A stretch of 35,609 bases of DNA from Bacteroidales bacterium (GCA_016936815.1 JAFGXD010000064.1:1-35609), one strand, 5' to 3'; positions 25,101-33,271 are shown, counted from the first letter of the stretch. Made by a program: numbers and translations. The notes: a model not told the origin generated them from the sequence alone.

Positions 25101-27926
25101 TGCGTCGGTTGAAATAGCAACAACAATTTTGTCGTCTGTTCCCAAAGTTGTAGCAGCAGTTCCGGCATAATTTGTAAGAGCCATGTCGAATTCCAATTGG
25201 TATCCAATTGAACCATCACCCAAATCAATATTTGGAGAAATAATCCATTCATAATGATTTGTTGACCAAACATTTACTCTTGCTGCTCCAGTAGATCCAA
25301 TATTTGCAAAACCATCTACTCCCCAGTTAGAAATAGTGGAAGTAAAAGTTGTTGGGTCTGCAATTTGGCCTTTTGCTTCGCTCCAGCAAACAGGTAAATA
25401 TGTGTCGAAATTTTGAAGGTAAGAAGGAATAAAATCTTCACATTCGGTAGTGAAAGTAAAAGGTCCAACCCATGCGCTGGAGTCGGTAGAACAATAGTTT
25501 CTAATATAAACACTATAGGTTGTTGCAGGAAGAAGACCTGAAAGCGTGTAAGGGCTAACTCCAACATTGTAAATTGTAGGAATTCCTGTTGGAGTAAAAG
25601 GATCAATACCATATTCAAGGTCGAATGCAGTACCGTCAAAGCCTGTCCAACTTAAATCTACTGAAGAGGAAGTGATATTTTCCCCGGTAAAAGAAATTGG
25701 AGCAGGGCAGAATTCAGTCGTAGTAATAGTAAGTGGACCAATCCAAAGACTTACATCACCCACTGCGCAAGAATCTTGCACGTAGAAATCGTAAGCAGTT
25801 TCGGCAGAAAGACCGGTTATTGTTGCCGGGTTTGAAACGTCTAGAAGAAGAGTTCCTGTTCCGGGAGTAAATCCTGAAGGACCATATTCAATATTCCAGT
25901 TTGCCGCACCACCTGTTGTCCATGAAACAGTAGCTTCATCTGAATCGTAATAATCAACTGAAAATGCAGAAGGTTCCATACATGTAGGAACTTGTCGCAC
26001 CCAGAAATTATCTATAAAGAAATCGTTATCCACATCGGAAACGGTAGATTCTCCATAGAAACCGAATTTCACAACTCCTGTATAACCTGATAAGTTATAA
26101 ACTCTGTGTTCTCCGGTATTTGAAATAGTTGATGAATTGTCCCAAACCTCCAAAGCATCGGCCAAATTCCAAGTAAGCCCATTGTCTGTTGAAATAACAA
26201 CTGCAATTTTGTCATCAGTACCCAAAGTGGCACTTCCTGTTCCGGCATAAACAGTGTAAGCCATATCAAATTCCAATTGGTATTCAATAGAACCATCACC
26301 TAAGTCAATTGATGGGGAAATCATCCATTCAAAACGATTTGTTGAATAAATATTTATTCTTGCTGCACCTGTAGATCCAACATTTCCAAATCCATCAGCA
26401 ATCCAATAAGAAGTAGATTCTGTGAAGCTTGTTGGATTTGCTAGTTGACCTCTGGCTTTGGACCAGCATTCGGGAAGAAAACTAGCATAATCTTGAAAAT
26501 AGGATGGAACAAAATCAGCACAAGGAGTAGTAAAGTTAATAGGTCCAACCCAAGCACTTTGCTCAGCTCCACAATCGTTTCTAATGTAAACTGAATAATT
26601 AGTTACAGGATTTAAACCGGTAATATTGTAAGTACTTGGAGCTACATCTTCAATAGTTGGGGTTCCTGTTGGAGTAAAAGGACTTGCACCATATTCAATA
26701 TCGAATGCAGTTCCATCGAAACCTGTCCAAGTAATATCTGCAGAAACACCTGTAATATTAGATGCAGCAACATTTATTGGAGTGGGACAAGCATCTGTAG
26801 TAGTTATAGTTACAGGTCCAACCCAAACACTTTCGTCGCCAACGCCGCAATAATCTTGTACATAAAAATCGTATGTTGTTTCAGAAACAAGACCTGAAAT
26901 AGTTACAGGGTTTGAAACATCGGCAACATAAGTACCTGTTCCAATAGCAAAACCGGTTGGACCGTATTCAAGATTCCATGTACTTGCGCCTCCACCGGTC
27001 CATGATAATTGCACCTCATCTGAATCATAGTAGTTTGCAGTAAAATCAGTAGGAGCAGGGCAGGTTGGAAGAGTTGTAAAATCGAAAGGACCAATCCACA
27101 GACTTTCATATCCACTACAATCAGATTGAATATATATTTGATAATCGGTATCGGCCGATAATCCGGTTAAAGTGTAAGGATTATCTGTAACAGCAATTGT
27201 TGTTCCGGAACCTTGAGCAAAACCTGCAGGGCCGTATTCAATATTCCAATTAGTTTCTGAACCACCTGCAGTCCATGAAAATTCTGCCTGATAAGTATCA
27301 ATATTAGAAACAATAAAATTTGAAGGTTCCCAGCAAACTAATGGTCCGAAGAATCTAATGTTGCTGTATTCCATTGAAATCCCACTATAACCAGGAGGAG
27401 TATTAAAGTCTGAATAACCATAAGCGGTTCTATTTACAGTTCCTGTAGTTTTGTAATTTTTATAAATTGTTGAACTGTAGGCGCCTTCATCACCCCAAAT
27501 AATTTCAACAATTAGATTATCGGTTCCATTATAGGCAAAATCGTTAATATCAATAATTGCCCAACCGGGGGTTGAACCCAGAGTGTAAGACGGACTAAAG
27601 AATACCTGTGTGGAACCGGTCATGTCGGCATAAGCACCTGTAGTTAATTCTGTTGCAGTAGTGTACTTAAAATTGATTGTTAAGTTTGTCAAGACTTCAT
27701 AACCTGAAGCTGCTATGGCTTGTAGGTTATAACCAATTTTGTCGATTGTAAAAGCACCACCAATTTCCGATTGGAAGTACAAAGTTTGCGATTTTCCGTT
27801 TTCGTAGAAGGTGTAAAACGGAAAATAATCGGATCCGGTACTTGTACCGGTGCCAATTTCAACTACCTGACCATTAACAAAAAAGCCGGGTAGCATGAAA
27901 AGCAATAAGTAAATTAATTTTCTCAT
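22134..27926 (-). CDS. giant secreted multidomain protein with fibronectin III repeats and T9SS sorting domain
   Basis: The product is 1,930 residues with signal peptide MRKLIYLLLFMLPGFFVNGQ. Rough layout: an N-terminal beta domain (21-195); FnIII domain 1 (199-289); FnIII 2-3 (290-469); a jelly-roll 'choice-of-anchor'/MAM-like domain (470-649); FnIII 4-5 (650-829); a second such domain (830-1009); FnIII 6-7 (1010-1189); a proprotein-convertase P-like domain (1190-1338); two similar ~95-residue domains with NLxAxFTL and TxNDFxLxVTY patterns (about 1340-1522); a PPC-like domain (about 1525-1640); a CARDB-like domain (about 1645-1760); a short Ig-like module; and a type A T9SS sorting domain (about 1841-1930) with VYPNPSNGEF and DGIYKIQI. 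No catalytic motif is seen. It is probably a cell-surface adhesin or matrix protein exported by T9SS. Confidence 0.9.
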   Translation of the reverse strand: MRKLIYLLLFMLPGFFVNGQVVEIGTGTSTGSDYFPFYTFYENGKSQTLYFQSEIGGAFTIDKIGYNLQAIAASGYEVLTNLTINFKYTTATELTTGAYADMTGSTQVFFSPSYTLGSTPGWAIIDINDFAYNGTDNLIVEIIWGDEGAYSSTIYKNYKTTGTVNRTAYGYSDFNTPPGYSGISMEYSNIRFFGPLVCWEPSNFIVSNIDTYQAEFSWTAGGSETNWNIEYGPAGFAQGSGTTIAVTDNPYTLTGLSADTDYQIYIQSDCSGYESLWIGPFDFTTLPTCPAPTDFTANYYDSDEVQLSWTGGGASTWNLEYGPTGFAIGTGTYVADVSNPVTISGLVSETTYDFYVQDYCGVGDESVWVGPVTITTTDACPTPINVAASNITGVSADITWTGFDGTAFDIEYGASPFTPTGTPTIEDVAPSTYNITGLNPVTNYSVYIRNDCGAEQSAWVGPINFTTPCADFVPSYFQDYASFLPECWSKARGQLANPTSFTESTSYWIADGFGNVGSTGAARINIYSTNRFEWMISPSIDLGDGSIEYQLEFDMAYTVYAGTGSATLGTDDKIAVVISTDNGLTWNLADALEVWDNSSTISNTGEHRVYNLSGYTGVVKFGFYGESTVSDVDNDFFIDNFWVRQVPTCMEPSAFSVDYYDSDEATVSWTTGGAANWNIEYGPSGFTPGTGTLLLDVSNPATITGLSAETAYDFYVQDSCAVGDVSLWIGPLTITTTEFCPAPISFTGENITSSSVDLSWTGFDGTAFDLEYGIDPFTPTGIPTIYNVGVSPYTLSGLLPATTYSVYIRNYCSTDSSAWVGPFTFTTECEDFIPSYLQNFDTYLPVCWSEAKGQIADPTTFTSTISNWGVDGFANIGSTGAARVNVWSTNHYEWIISPNIDLGDGSIGYQLEFDMALTNYAGTAATTLGTDDKIVVAISTDAGATWNLADALEVFTSASTISNTGEHHVYDLSAYTGVVKFAFYTESTISDADNDFFIDNFWVRKIPTCFEPTNFAVDYYDADEAQLSWTTGGSANWNIEYGPSGFTPGTGTLLEDVSNPATISGLSAETAYDFYVQDSCGVGDVGLFIGPLTITTPANCPSPIDVTSYGITDTEATIAWNGFDATEWDIEYGISPFTPTGTPSIENTTSNPFTFTGLTGETTYDFYLRADCSSETSEWTGPFQFTTLMTPLTNPTACGVNMAFGPNNLTIPILVDAASGTQLGTDVMIREVNVIIQHDFDADVEMYLESPSGVMIDLSVGNGGGNYDYGIIDGTCSHFTNFIMCAPTSISSGIAPFVGSYIPDGDFADFNDGSDPNGVWILHLIDNYPSLDDGSLQFVELVFGLESSEADFVSFSFPTQTAPATIDYGSNNVDISVGFGTDISNLVASFTLTSCAYAEISSVGQISGVTTNDFSLTVTYTIFAEDGTSEDWTVNVTVSPVLSETDIITYSFAEQTAPAVIDPINHTVNINVNWMADITNLIANFTLSYGANATIAAVPQVSGLTSNDFTLPVTYLVTAEDAVTTQDWIVTVTQDAAPEGSSCDYGLEAFVGLNAADNSDYEQWFYFNPPQSGVATIYSCGLASIDTWLYVYGDCDSVATMAHIAENDDGCSLQSTVTLTVSSDSTYLILWDDAYVGGVFNFMIDLTPYAADLGIQFPDANTTTCGLGDSELLYCEIHNTGEVIIPANDTIIAIADFDSGYHIEDTIIVATDVNPGEFIGFVFSETIDLSALTTYNFVINIIYDGDANYLNDSVVGFIEHYELSVQIAGGDTIHVASASLPYGLTTVGGFFNYFWHNADYSITGTTAIFPASAYGWYYVDVTDVNGCTATDSVLIDFPVTTELPINISELEVYPNPSNGEFTLKMGMENSKDVNISIINTLGQEIWTKDYSNINTINENIALKNVSDGIYKIQIKTPDDLFTKKIVIQKR
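24361..27060 (-). repeat. 1,080-base tandem modules inside the giant gene (two and a half copies)
   Basis: Copies run 24361-25440, 25441-26520 and the half copy 26521-27060. Rows of sequence 1,080 bases apart line up without gaps. An example is the CCTGTTGGAGTAAAAGG stretch near 24500, 25580 and 26660. Each full module is 540 bases encoding two FnIII domains plus 540 bases encoding one anchor-like domain, so module borders fall on exact multiples of 180 codons. Copies differ by many substitutions, so the duplication is not recent. Confidence 0.9.
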
Positions 27927-28003
27927 AGGTTAATCTATTATTAAAATTTATACATTAATTGTTTTTAGGTAAATGGTTGCTAATTCTTCTCCTAAAAACA
28001 ATG

Positions 28004-28011
28004 CAAAATTA
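28004..28011 (-). promoter_or_regulatory. candidate -7 box of the giant T9SS cargo gene
   Basis: On the reverse strand TAATTTTG (28011-28004) matches TAnnTTTG, 77 bases before the ATG at 27926. TTTT at the -33 position is only a partial match. Confidence 0.4.
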
Positions 28012-28159
28012 CAACAAAACTGGGGGTGTTAAAATAGTATTAGTCATGTTTGAATAAAAAGTTACTAACATTTTTTAATCAAATTCCTAATTAGGATTTT
28101 AGAATATAAATAATTGAAAAAGATAGATTAGTGTGGAAATATTCAGAAGATAATTTTGC

Positions 28160-28199
28160 AAAAAAAAACCTAAGAAAAGGCTATTTGTCTTTTCTTAGG
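28160..28199 (-). terminator. rho-independent terminator of the carboxyltransferase-biotin carrier unit
   Basis: An 11-bp perfect stem (CCTAAGAAAAG at 28169-28179, CTTTTCTTAGG at 28189-28199) has a 9-base loop. It is followed on the reverse strand by nine T residues. Confidence 0.9.
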
Positions 28200-28213
28200 G
28201 TTAAATAGTAAGA

Positions 28214-28528
28214 TTATTCAAATTCTATTAATAATTTATTTTTTGGGATTTTTTCTCCCACTTCAACATTAATAGATTTAACAGTTCCTGTAATAGGTGC
28301 AAGAATTCTGTTTTGCACCTTCATTGCTTCAAGTATAAGAATTCTCTGACCTTCCTTTACTTTTTGTCCTTCAGTTACGAATAATTTTAGAATGGTTCCC
28401 GGAATAAAACTTTTCAAAATTCTTTTATCCGGTTGTTCCCATACTTTTCTATTTTCATATTTTTCAGGAATAAGAGTTTTATACTTTGTGCCGTCAATAT
28501 TCAGCATTTTAAAATCTTTATTTTCCAT
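28214..28528 (-). CDS. biotin carboxyl carrier protein (biotinyl-domain protein)
   Basis: The product is 104 residues. The C-terminal ~70 residues form a biotinyl/lipoyl domain with the biotin-acceptor lysine at about K70 in EAMKVQNR; Val replaces the commoner Met after the lysine. The flanking glycine turns (SFIPGTI and VKEGQRILI before, APITGTVKSI and VEVGEKI after) are in place. The first ~35 residues are polar and lack the Pro/Ala-rich linker of other carriers. It starts 11 bases after the carboxyltransferase stop and shares a terminator, so the two are surely one unit. It should carry carboxybiotin for that subunit. Confidence 0.92.
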   Translation of the reverse strand: MENKDFKMLNIDGTKYKTLIPEKYENRKVWEQPDKRILKSFIPGTILKLFVTEGQKVKEGQRILILEAMKVQNRILAPITGTVKSINVEVGEKIPKNKLLIEFE

Positions 28529-28539
28529 ATCTTTAATTA

Positions 28540-30084
28540 TTAAAATGGAGGAATACCATGTTTTTTCTTTGGTCTGTCTTCAACCTTTTCAGAAGATAAT
28601 TGAATAGCATGAATTAATAGTTTTCGTGTTTCTTCAGGTTCAATAACAGAATCAATATACCCTTTTGCAGCAGCTACATAAGGATTGGCAAATTTTTCCT
28701 TATACTCTTTCACCTTTTGTTTACGCATTTTTTCAGGATCTTCAGCTTCTAAAATTTCCTTACGGAAAATAATATTGGCAGCACCTTCCGGTCCCATTAC
28801 AGCAATTTCAGCTCCTGGCCAAGCAAAAACAAAATCAGCATGTAAATGTCTGGAATTCATAGCTATATAACCACCGCCGTAGGCTTTTCTAAGAATAACA
28901 GTAATTTTTGGAACTGTGGCTTCCGAGTAAGCATAAAGCATTTTAGCACCGTGACGAATAACTCCTGCATGTTCCTGATCTACTCCCGGTAAATATCCTG
29001 GAAGGTCGACTAAGGTAACCAATGGAATATTAAATGCATTACAATAGCGAATAAATCTAGCTGCCTTATCGGATGAATCAACATCTAAAACTCCTGCAAG
29101 AACAAGGGGTTGATTGGCAACGAAACCAATAGTGTCGCCTGCAATCCTACCAAATCCTATTACAACGTTTCCAGCCCAATTCTCCATAATTTCAAAGAAA
29201 TCAGAATCATCAACAATAGATTTAATTACATCCCTTACATCATAAGGTTGTTTTGGGTCGGAAGGTATTATTTCACCAATTTTAAGTGTTTTCTTTGGCT
29301 CTTTGCTCTTGAAGGCTTTTGCTTTTCTAAGGTTGTTCCATGGAATGTAAGAAATAAGTTTTTTTATTTGTTCAAAGCATTCCAATTCCGACATTGCAAA
29401 GAAGTGAGCATTACCTGTAATTTCGCTGTGTACACGAGCTCCACCAAGGTCTTCCATAGATATTTCTTCGCCAAGAACTGTTTTAATTACTTCCGGCCCT
29501 GTAATAAACATTTTTGAAATATTATCCACAACAAAAACAAAGTCTGTAAGGGCAGGGGAGTAAACAGCTCCACCGGCGCAAGGACCGAGAATAACAGATA
29601 TTTGAGGAATTACACCTGAAGCAAGAGTGTTTCTGTAGAAAATCTCTCCGTATCCGGCAAGTGAATTTACACCTTCTTGAATACGAGCTCCACCGGAATC
29701 GTTAATACCAATAATTGGCACCTTCAATTTCATGGCATGATCCATGATTTTGGTAATTTTTCTGGCGTGCATCAATCCTAATGAACCTCCGGCAACCGTG
29801 AAATCTTGGGCATAAATGCATACCGGAGCACCAAAAATGGTTCCGGTACCAATTATTACACCATCGCCATGAAGAATTTTTTTGTCCATGTCGAAATCAC
29901 GAGCTTCGTGTTCGACAAACAAATCGTATTCGTGGAAAGAATCTTTATCCAAAAGAGCTAAAATACGTTCTCTGGCCGTCATCTTTCCCATTGCTGCTTG
30001 CTTCTTAATGGCCTGCTCACCTCCACCTTGCTGGACTTGCTCGCGGCGCTTAAGTAGCTCTAGCGTTTTACGTTTTAATGACAT
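28540..30084 (-). CDS. acyl-CoA carboxylase carboxyltransferase subunit (propionyl-CoA carboxylase beta / methylmalonyl-CoA decarboxylase alpha type)
   Basis: The product is 514 residues with the crotonase-like double fold of biotin-dependent carboxyltransferases. The N-terminal half has KMTARERILALLD and the oxyanion region NDSGGARIQEGVNSLAGYGE. The C-terminal half has the second acyl-CoA site GGGYIAMNSRHLHADFVFAW and GPEGAANIIF. It moves CO2 between biotin and propionyl-CoA or methylmalonyl-CoA. Sequence alone does not separate a carboxylase (needs a biotin carboxylase) from a sodium-pumping decarboxylase (needs membrane subunits). Neither partner is in the window, and only the biotin carrier follows. 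A -7 box lies upstream. Confidence 0.93.
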   Translation of the reverse strand: MSLKRKTLELLKRREQVQQGGGEQAIKKQAAMGKMTARERILALLDKDSFHEYDLFVEHEARDFDMDKKILHGDGVIIGTGTIFGAPVCIYAQDFTVAGGSLGLMHARKITKIMDHAMKLKVPIIGINDSGGARIQEGVNSLAGYGEIFYRNTLASGVIPQISVILGPCAGGAVYSPALTDFVFVVDNISKMFITGPEVIKTVLGEEISMEDLGGARVHSEITGNAHFFAMSELECFEQIKKLISYIPWNNLRKAKAFKSKEPKKTLKIGEIIPSDPKQPYDVRDVIKSIVDDSDFFEIMENWAGNVVIGFGRIAGDTIGFVANQPLVLAGVLDVDSSDKAARFIRYCNAFNIPLVTLVDLPGYLPGVDQEHAGVIRHGAKMLYAYSEATVPKITVILRKAYGGGYIAMNSRHLHADFVFAWPGAEIAVMGPEGAANIIFRKEILEAEDPEKMRKQKVKEYKEKFANPYVAAAKGYIDSVIEPEETRKLLIHAIQLSSEKVEDRPKKKHGIPPF

Positions 30085-30124
30085 ATGTATTGGTTTTAGT
30101 TAGAATTTCCGTTTTAAAAGGGCT

Positions 30125-30132
30125 CAAAAATA
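30125..30132 (-). promoter_or_regulatory. candidate -7 box of the carboxyltransferase unit
   Basis: On the reverse strand TATTTTTG (30132-30125) matches TAnnTTTG and lies 40 bases before the ATG at 30084. There is no clear -33 element. Confidence 0.4.
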
Positions 30133-30196
30133 ATTCTTTTTTTTGCTGAAAAAGCTATTTTTTAACATCCGTTATTAACCTTTTACCAACAAATAG

Positions 30197-31276
30197 TTAT
30201 TTTGGTGCTCTAGTATACAGATAATAAGCAATTAAAGAGAAAATAATATTAGGAAGCCAAATGGCTAAAATTGGTGTCATGGTTCCTCCTTTGGCAAAAT
30301 TTGTTGAAACTTGCATAAAAAGAATATAGGCAAAACTTAATCCCAAACCCAATCCCAAATGCAATCCAATTCCACCTCTAACTTTTCTGCATGCAACTGA
30401 AACACCAATTAAGGTTAAAATAAAAGCAGCAAAGGGCATAGAACTCCTTTGGTGTTTTTCCAATATATAGTTAATAATCTTTTCATCGCCTTCAAGTTCC
30501 TTTTTTCTAATAAAATCGTTTAATTCATTGTAATCCATTGTTTCTTTAAGATTATCTCTTTCAATAAAATCGTCTGGATGCAATTTTATTACTGTATCAA
30601 GCATGCTGCCTTTTGTAAAGGTTTCGTCAAGTGTGTCTAATTCCCTTGTAAAATAGTTAATCATTTCCCAACACTCCTTTTCTTTGTTCCATCTAACATC
30701 ATTACAAGCTACTCTGGAAACAAGGTCTACTCCATTAATTGTTTCTACATAAAATCTTTCGCCTTTTTGTTCAGTAGCAACATAATCTTCCATGTAAATA
30801 TAGACTCCAGGACTAATTTGTTTATGAATATGGTTTTGATCAACCCAATAAGGGTTTTTCATGTATTTGTTTTCGAACTCAATGCGTACTTTATTTGCAG
30901 GAGGAATAATAAAATTTCCCAACCACCAGGAGAATACAGCAATTAGGAATGCCGAAATAAAAAATGGTCTTAACATTCGCCGAAAACTTATTCCGGAACT
31001 TAAAATTGCAATAATTTCGGTGTTAGAAGCCATTTTTGAAGTAAAGAAAATGACTGAAATAAAGACGAATAGAGCAGAAAATAAGTTTGCAAAATATGGA
31101 ACAAAATTCAAGTAGTATTTAAAAATAATTCCCTCTGTTGGAACTTTGTTATCAAGAAAATCATCAACATTTTCTGCGAAGTCGAAAATTACTGCAATAC
31201 TTATTATTAAGATAATTGAGAAAATAAACGTCCCAAGGAATTTCTTAATAATATAAATATCGAGTTTCTTTAACAT
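30197..31276 (-). CDS. LptF/LptG-family permease (YjgP/YjgQ)
   Basis: The product is a 359-residue inner-membrane protein of the LPS export ABC transporter LptB2FG, which extracts lipopolysaccharide from the inner membrane. It opens with the family pattern LDIYIIKKFLGTFIFSIIL. TM segments lie at about 12-35, 55-80 and 100-125. A periplasmic domain follows (about 125-275, with VYIYMEDY and the SMLDTVIKLHPDDF region). Three more segments lie at 280-355, including HQRSSMPFAAFILTLIGVSV and LGLGLGLSFAYILF. LptF and LptG are alike, so I give no symbol. The gene is the third of the tgt - methyltransferase - lpt unit, 8 bases after the methyltransferase stop. Confidence 0.9.
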   Translation of the reverse strand: MLKKLDIYIIKKFLGTFIFSIILIISIAVIFDFAENVDDFLDNKVPTEGIIFKYYLNFVPYFANLFSALFVFISVIFFTSKMASNTEIIAILSSGISFRRMLRPFFISAFLIAVFSWWLGNFIIPPANKVRIEFENKYMKNPYWVDQNHIHKQISPGVYIYMEDYVATEQKGERFYVETINGVDLVSRVACNDVRWNKEKECWEMINYFTRELDTLDETFTKGSMLDTVIKLHPDDFIERDNLKETMDYNELNDFIRKKELEGDEKIINYILEKHQRSSMPFAAFILTLIGVSVACRKVRGGIGLHLGLGLGLSFAYILFMQVSTNFAKGGTMTPILAIWLPNIIFSLIAYYLYTRAPK

Positions 31277-31284
31277 TGTGTAAT

Positions 31285-32121
31285 CTATTGTTTTTTAAAC
31301 AAATAGAACATGTACTTCTTATAAATTTTGAAATTCTTTCCGTTTCTTTGCCCTGAAAAGTGTTTATCGTCAAGCTTAGCAAGTTTCTTTTTGTATTTCC
31401 ATTTAACGAATTTCAGAATTAATGGAAAACGGTCTTCTGCTAAAGCAAAAACAACTCTCCAAATTGGCTGTAGTACTTCTGTTGAAAGTTGACTAACCAA
31501 ATCTATTGTAGGAGCAGTTTCTTCTGTAATATCTTCTTCCTTAATGGTTTCCAGTTTAAAATTAGGTTTTACTTCCAACCATTCAGAATACTTATGTCCT
31601 CCGCCAAGCATTGATTTTCCAGGAGCATCGGTTTTAAAGAAGTCGGCAATCATTATATATCCACCTTCTCGGGTAAAATTTATTGCGCCTTCCATAGCAT
31701 CTTTAATATGAATGTATTGAAAACTTTCGCTAAACATTACCATATCGTATTTTTTACTTGTAACCAAGTCTTGAAAACGACAATTAAATAACTCAATGCG
31801 ATCGCCAATTTTTTCTTTAACATAGTTTGAAAGTAAGTTTCCGGGAGCAACTGCATCAACTTTATAACCTTTTTCTAAAAGAGTCTCAGCCATTTTTCCT
31901 GAGCCGCATCCAACATCAAGAATTGTTTTTACATCTTCCGGAATTGAAGATAGTAAATAATTGGCATATTGTTCCTGAGCTTTTGCCAGATTAGAGATAT
32001 CGGTTTCTAAATTTTTGAAATACCCGTAATGTAGATATTCAGTTTTAAGAAAAAATTTAAAAAAATGAAGACCAATTTCCAATCCGGCTTCTTTAGAATC
32101 AACCTTTTTCTGTTTTCCCAT
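31285..32121 (-). CDS. class I SAM-dependent methyltransferase
   Basis: The product is 278 residues. SAM-binding motif I is ILDVGCGSGKMAETL at about 67-81, followed by a post-I stretch YKVDAVAPG, YDMVMFSESFQYI (motif II region) and GGYIMIADFF (motif III region). A long C-terminal part (about 190-278) has very basic helices (KWKYKKKLAKL) and ends in aromatic and basic residues. It may sit at the membrane surface or bind an acidic partner. The substrate is unknown. Lipid, quinone and small-molecule methyltransferases share this architecture. It lies between tgt (11-base gap) and lptG (8-base gap) in one operon. Confidence 0.85.
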   Translation of the reverse strand: MGKQKKVDSKEAGLEIGLHFFKFFLKTEYLHYGYFKNLETDISNLAKAQEQYANYLLSSIPEDVKTILDVGCGSGKMAETLLEKGYKVDAVAPGNLLSNYVKEKIGDRIELFNCRFQDLVTSKKYDMVMFSESFQYIHIKDAMEGAINFTREGGYIMIADFFKTDAPGKSMLGGGHKYSEWLEVKPNFKLETIKEEDITEETAPTIDLVSQLSTEVLQPIWRVVFALAEDRFPLILKFVKWKYKKKLAKLDDKHFSGQRNGKNFKIYKKYMFYLFKKQ

Positions 32122-32132
32122 TATTTTTAATG

Positions 32133-33263
32133 TTAAAGCCTTTCGGCCAGTTTATTAACTATTGAATTTTTCCACTGTTTAAATGTTCCGTTTTCAATTT
32201 TTGCTCTAGCTTCATCAACAAGCCAAAGGTAGAATGCTAAATTGTGCAATGAGGCTATTTGAGGGCCAAGCATTTCACCCGCAATAAACAAATGTCTTAA
32301 ATAAGCCTTAGAATAATATGTGTCAACATAAGATTTTCCGTTTTCGTCCAATACAGAAAAATCGTTTTTCCATTTCTCGTTCTTAATGTTTATTATTCCT
32401 TCCGATGTAAACAACATACCATTTCTCCCGTTTCTTGTTGGCATAACGCAATCGAACATATCTATTCCTCTGTCTATCCCTTCCAGAATATTTGCAGGAG
32501 TACCAACTCCCATGAGGTATCGAGGTTTATCTAAAGGCAAAATTTCATTAACTACATCTATCATTTCATACATTTCTACAATTGGTTCGCCAACAGAAAG
32601 ACCGCCAATTGCATTTCCTTCTGCGCCAAATGATGCTATTTTTTCAGCAGAAATTTTTCTTAAGTCCTTAAAAACGCTTCCCTGAACAATAGGAAAATAC
32701 GTTTGTGAATAGCCATATAATGAATCTGTTTTTTGAAAATATTCGAATCCTCTTTCTAGCCAGCGATGTGTTAGCTCCATAGATTTTTTTGCATAATTGT
32801 AGTCACAAGGGAAAGGAGTACATTCATCCAAGGCCATCATTATATCGGAGCCTATTACTCGCTGAATATCAATTACATTCTCGGGAGTGAAAATATGTTT
32901 TGATCCATCAATATGCGATTTAAAAATGGCCCCATTTTCGGTTAATTTTCTGTTTTGAGAAAGTGAAAATACCTGATAGCCACCAGAATCTGTTAAAATA
33001 GGTTTGTTCCATGAAGAAAATTTATGCAAACCTCCTGCCTGTTTTAGTGTTTCAATACCCGGTCGTAAATACAAATGATACGTGTTTCCCAAAATAATTC
33101 TTGCTTCCACATCGTTTTCCAAATCTCTGTGAAATACTCCTTTAACAGAACCAACAGTTCCAACAGGCATAAAAACGGGTGTAGAAATTGTTCCATGATA
33201 GGTTTCAATTTTTCCCGTTCTGGCTTTGGAAGCCGGACAATTTTTTATGATATCAAATTTCAT
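32133..33263 (-). CDS. tgt: tRNA-guanine transglycosylase
   Basis: The product is a 376-residue enzyme that exchanges G34 of GUN-anticodon tRNAs for preQ1 on the way to queuosine. The active-site aspartates lie in ILTDSGGYQVFSL (D92) and MFDCVMPTRNGRNG (D271). MALDECTPFP, VQGSVFKDLR and IGGLSVGEP are also typical. The usual bacterial zinc site CxCxxC near residue 310 is absent: the aligned residues are G309, S311 and D314 in the stretch ENGKSYVDTYYSKAYLRHL. The fourth ligand (H340, in SLHNLAFY) remains. I recall the same change in other Bacteroidota Tgt proteins. First gene of a unit with the methyltransferase and lptG. Confidence 0.96.
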   Translation of the reverse strand: MKFDIIKNCPASKARTGKIETYHGTISTPVFMPVGTVGSVKGVFHRDLENDVEARIILGNTYHLYLRPGIETLKQAGGLHKFSSWNKPILTDSGGYQVFSLSQNRKLTENGAIFKSHIDGSKHIFTPENVIDIQRVIGSDIMMALDECTPFPCDYNYAKKSMELTHRWLERGFEYFQKTDSLYGYSQTYFPIVQGSVFKDLRKISAEKIASFGAEGNAIGGLSVGEPIVEMYEMIDVVNEILPLDKPRYLMGVGTPANILEGIDRGIDMFDCVMPTRNGRNGMLFTSEGIINIKNEKWKNDFSVLDENGKSYVDTYYSKAYLRHLFIAGEMLGPQIASLHNLAFYLWLVDEARAKIENGTFKQWKNSIVNKLAERL

Positions 33264-33271
33264 TTCGGCTA

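Noticed and set aside
24361-27060. CRISPR-like or insertion-type repeats
   Set aside because: The period is 1,080 bases, in frame, and encodes protein domains; there are no short direct repeats with unique spacers.
23075-27115. Reverse-strand frames in a second phase inside the giant gene
   Set aside because: They recur at the repeat period because the repeats themselves recur. They are Leu/Met-rich frame shadows of the FnIII and anchor modules.
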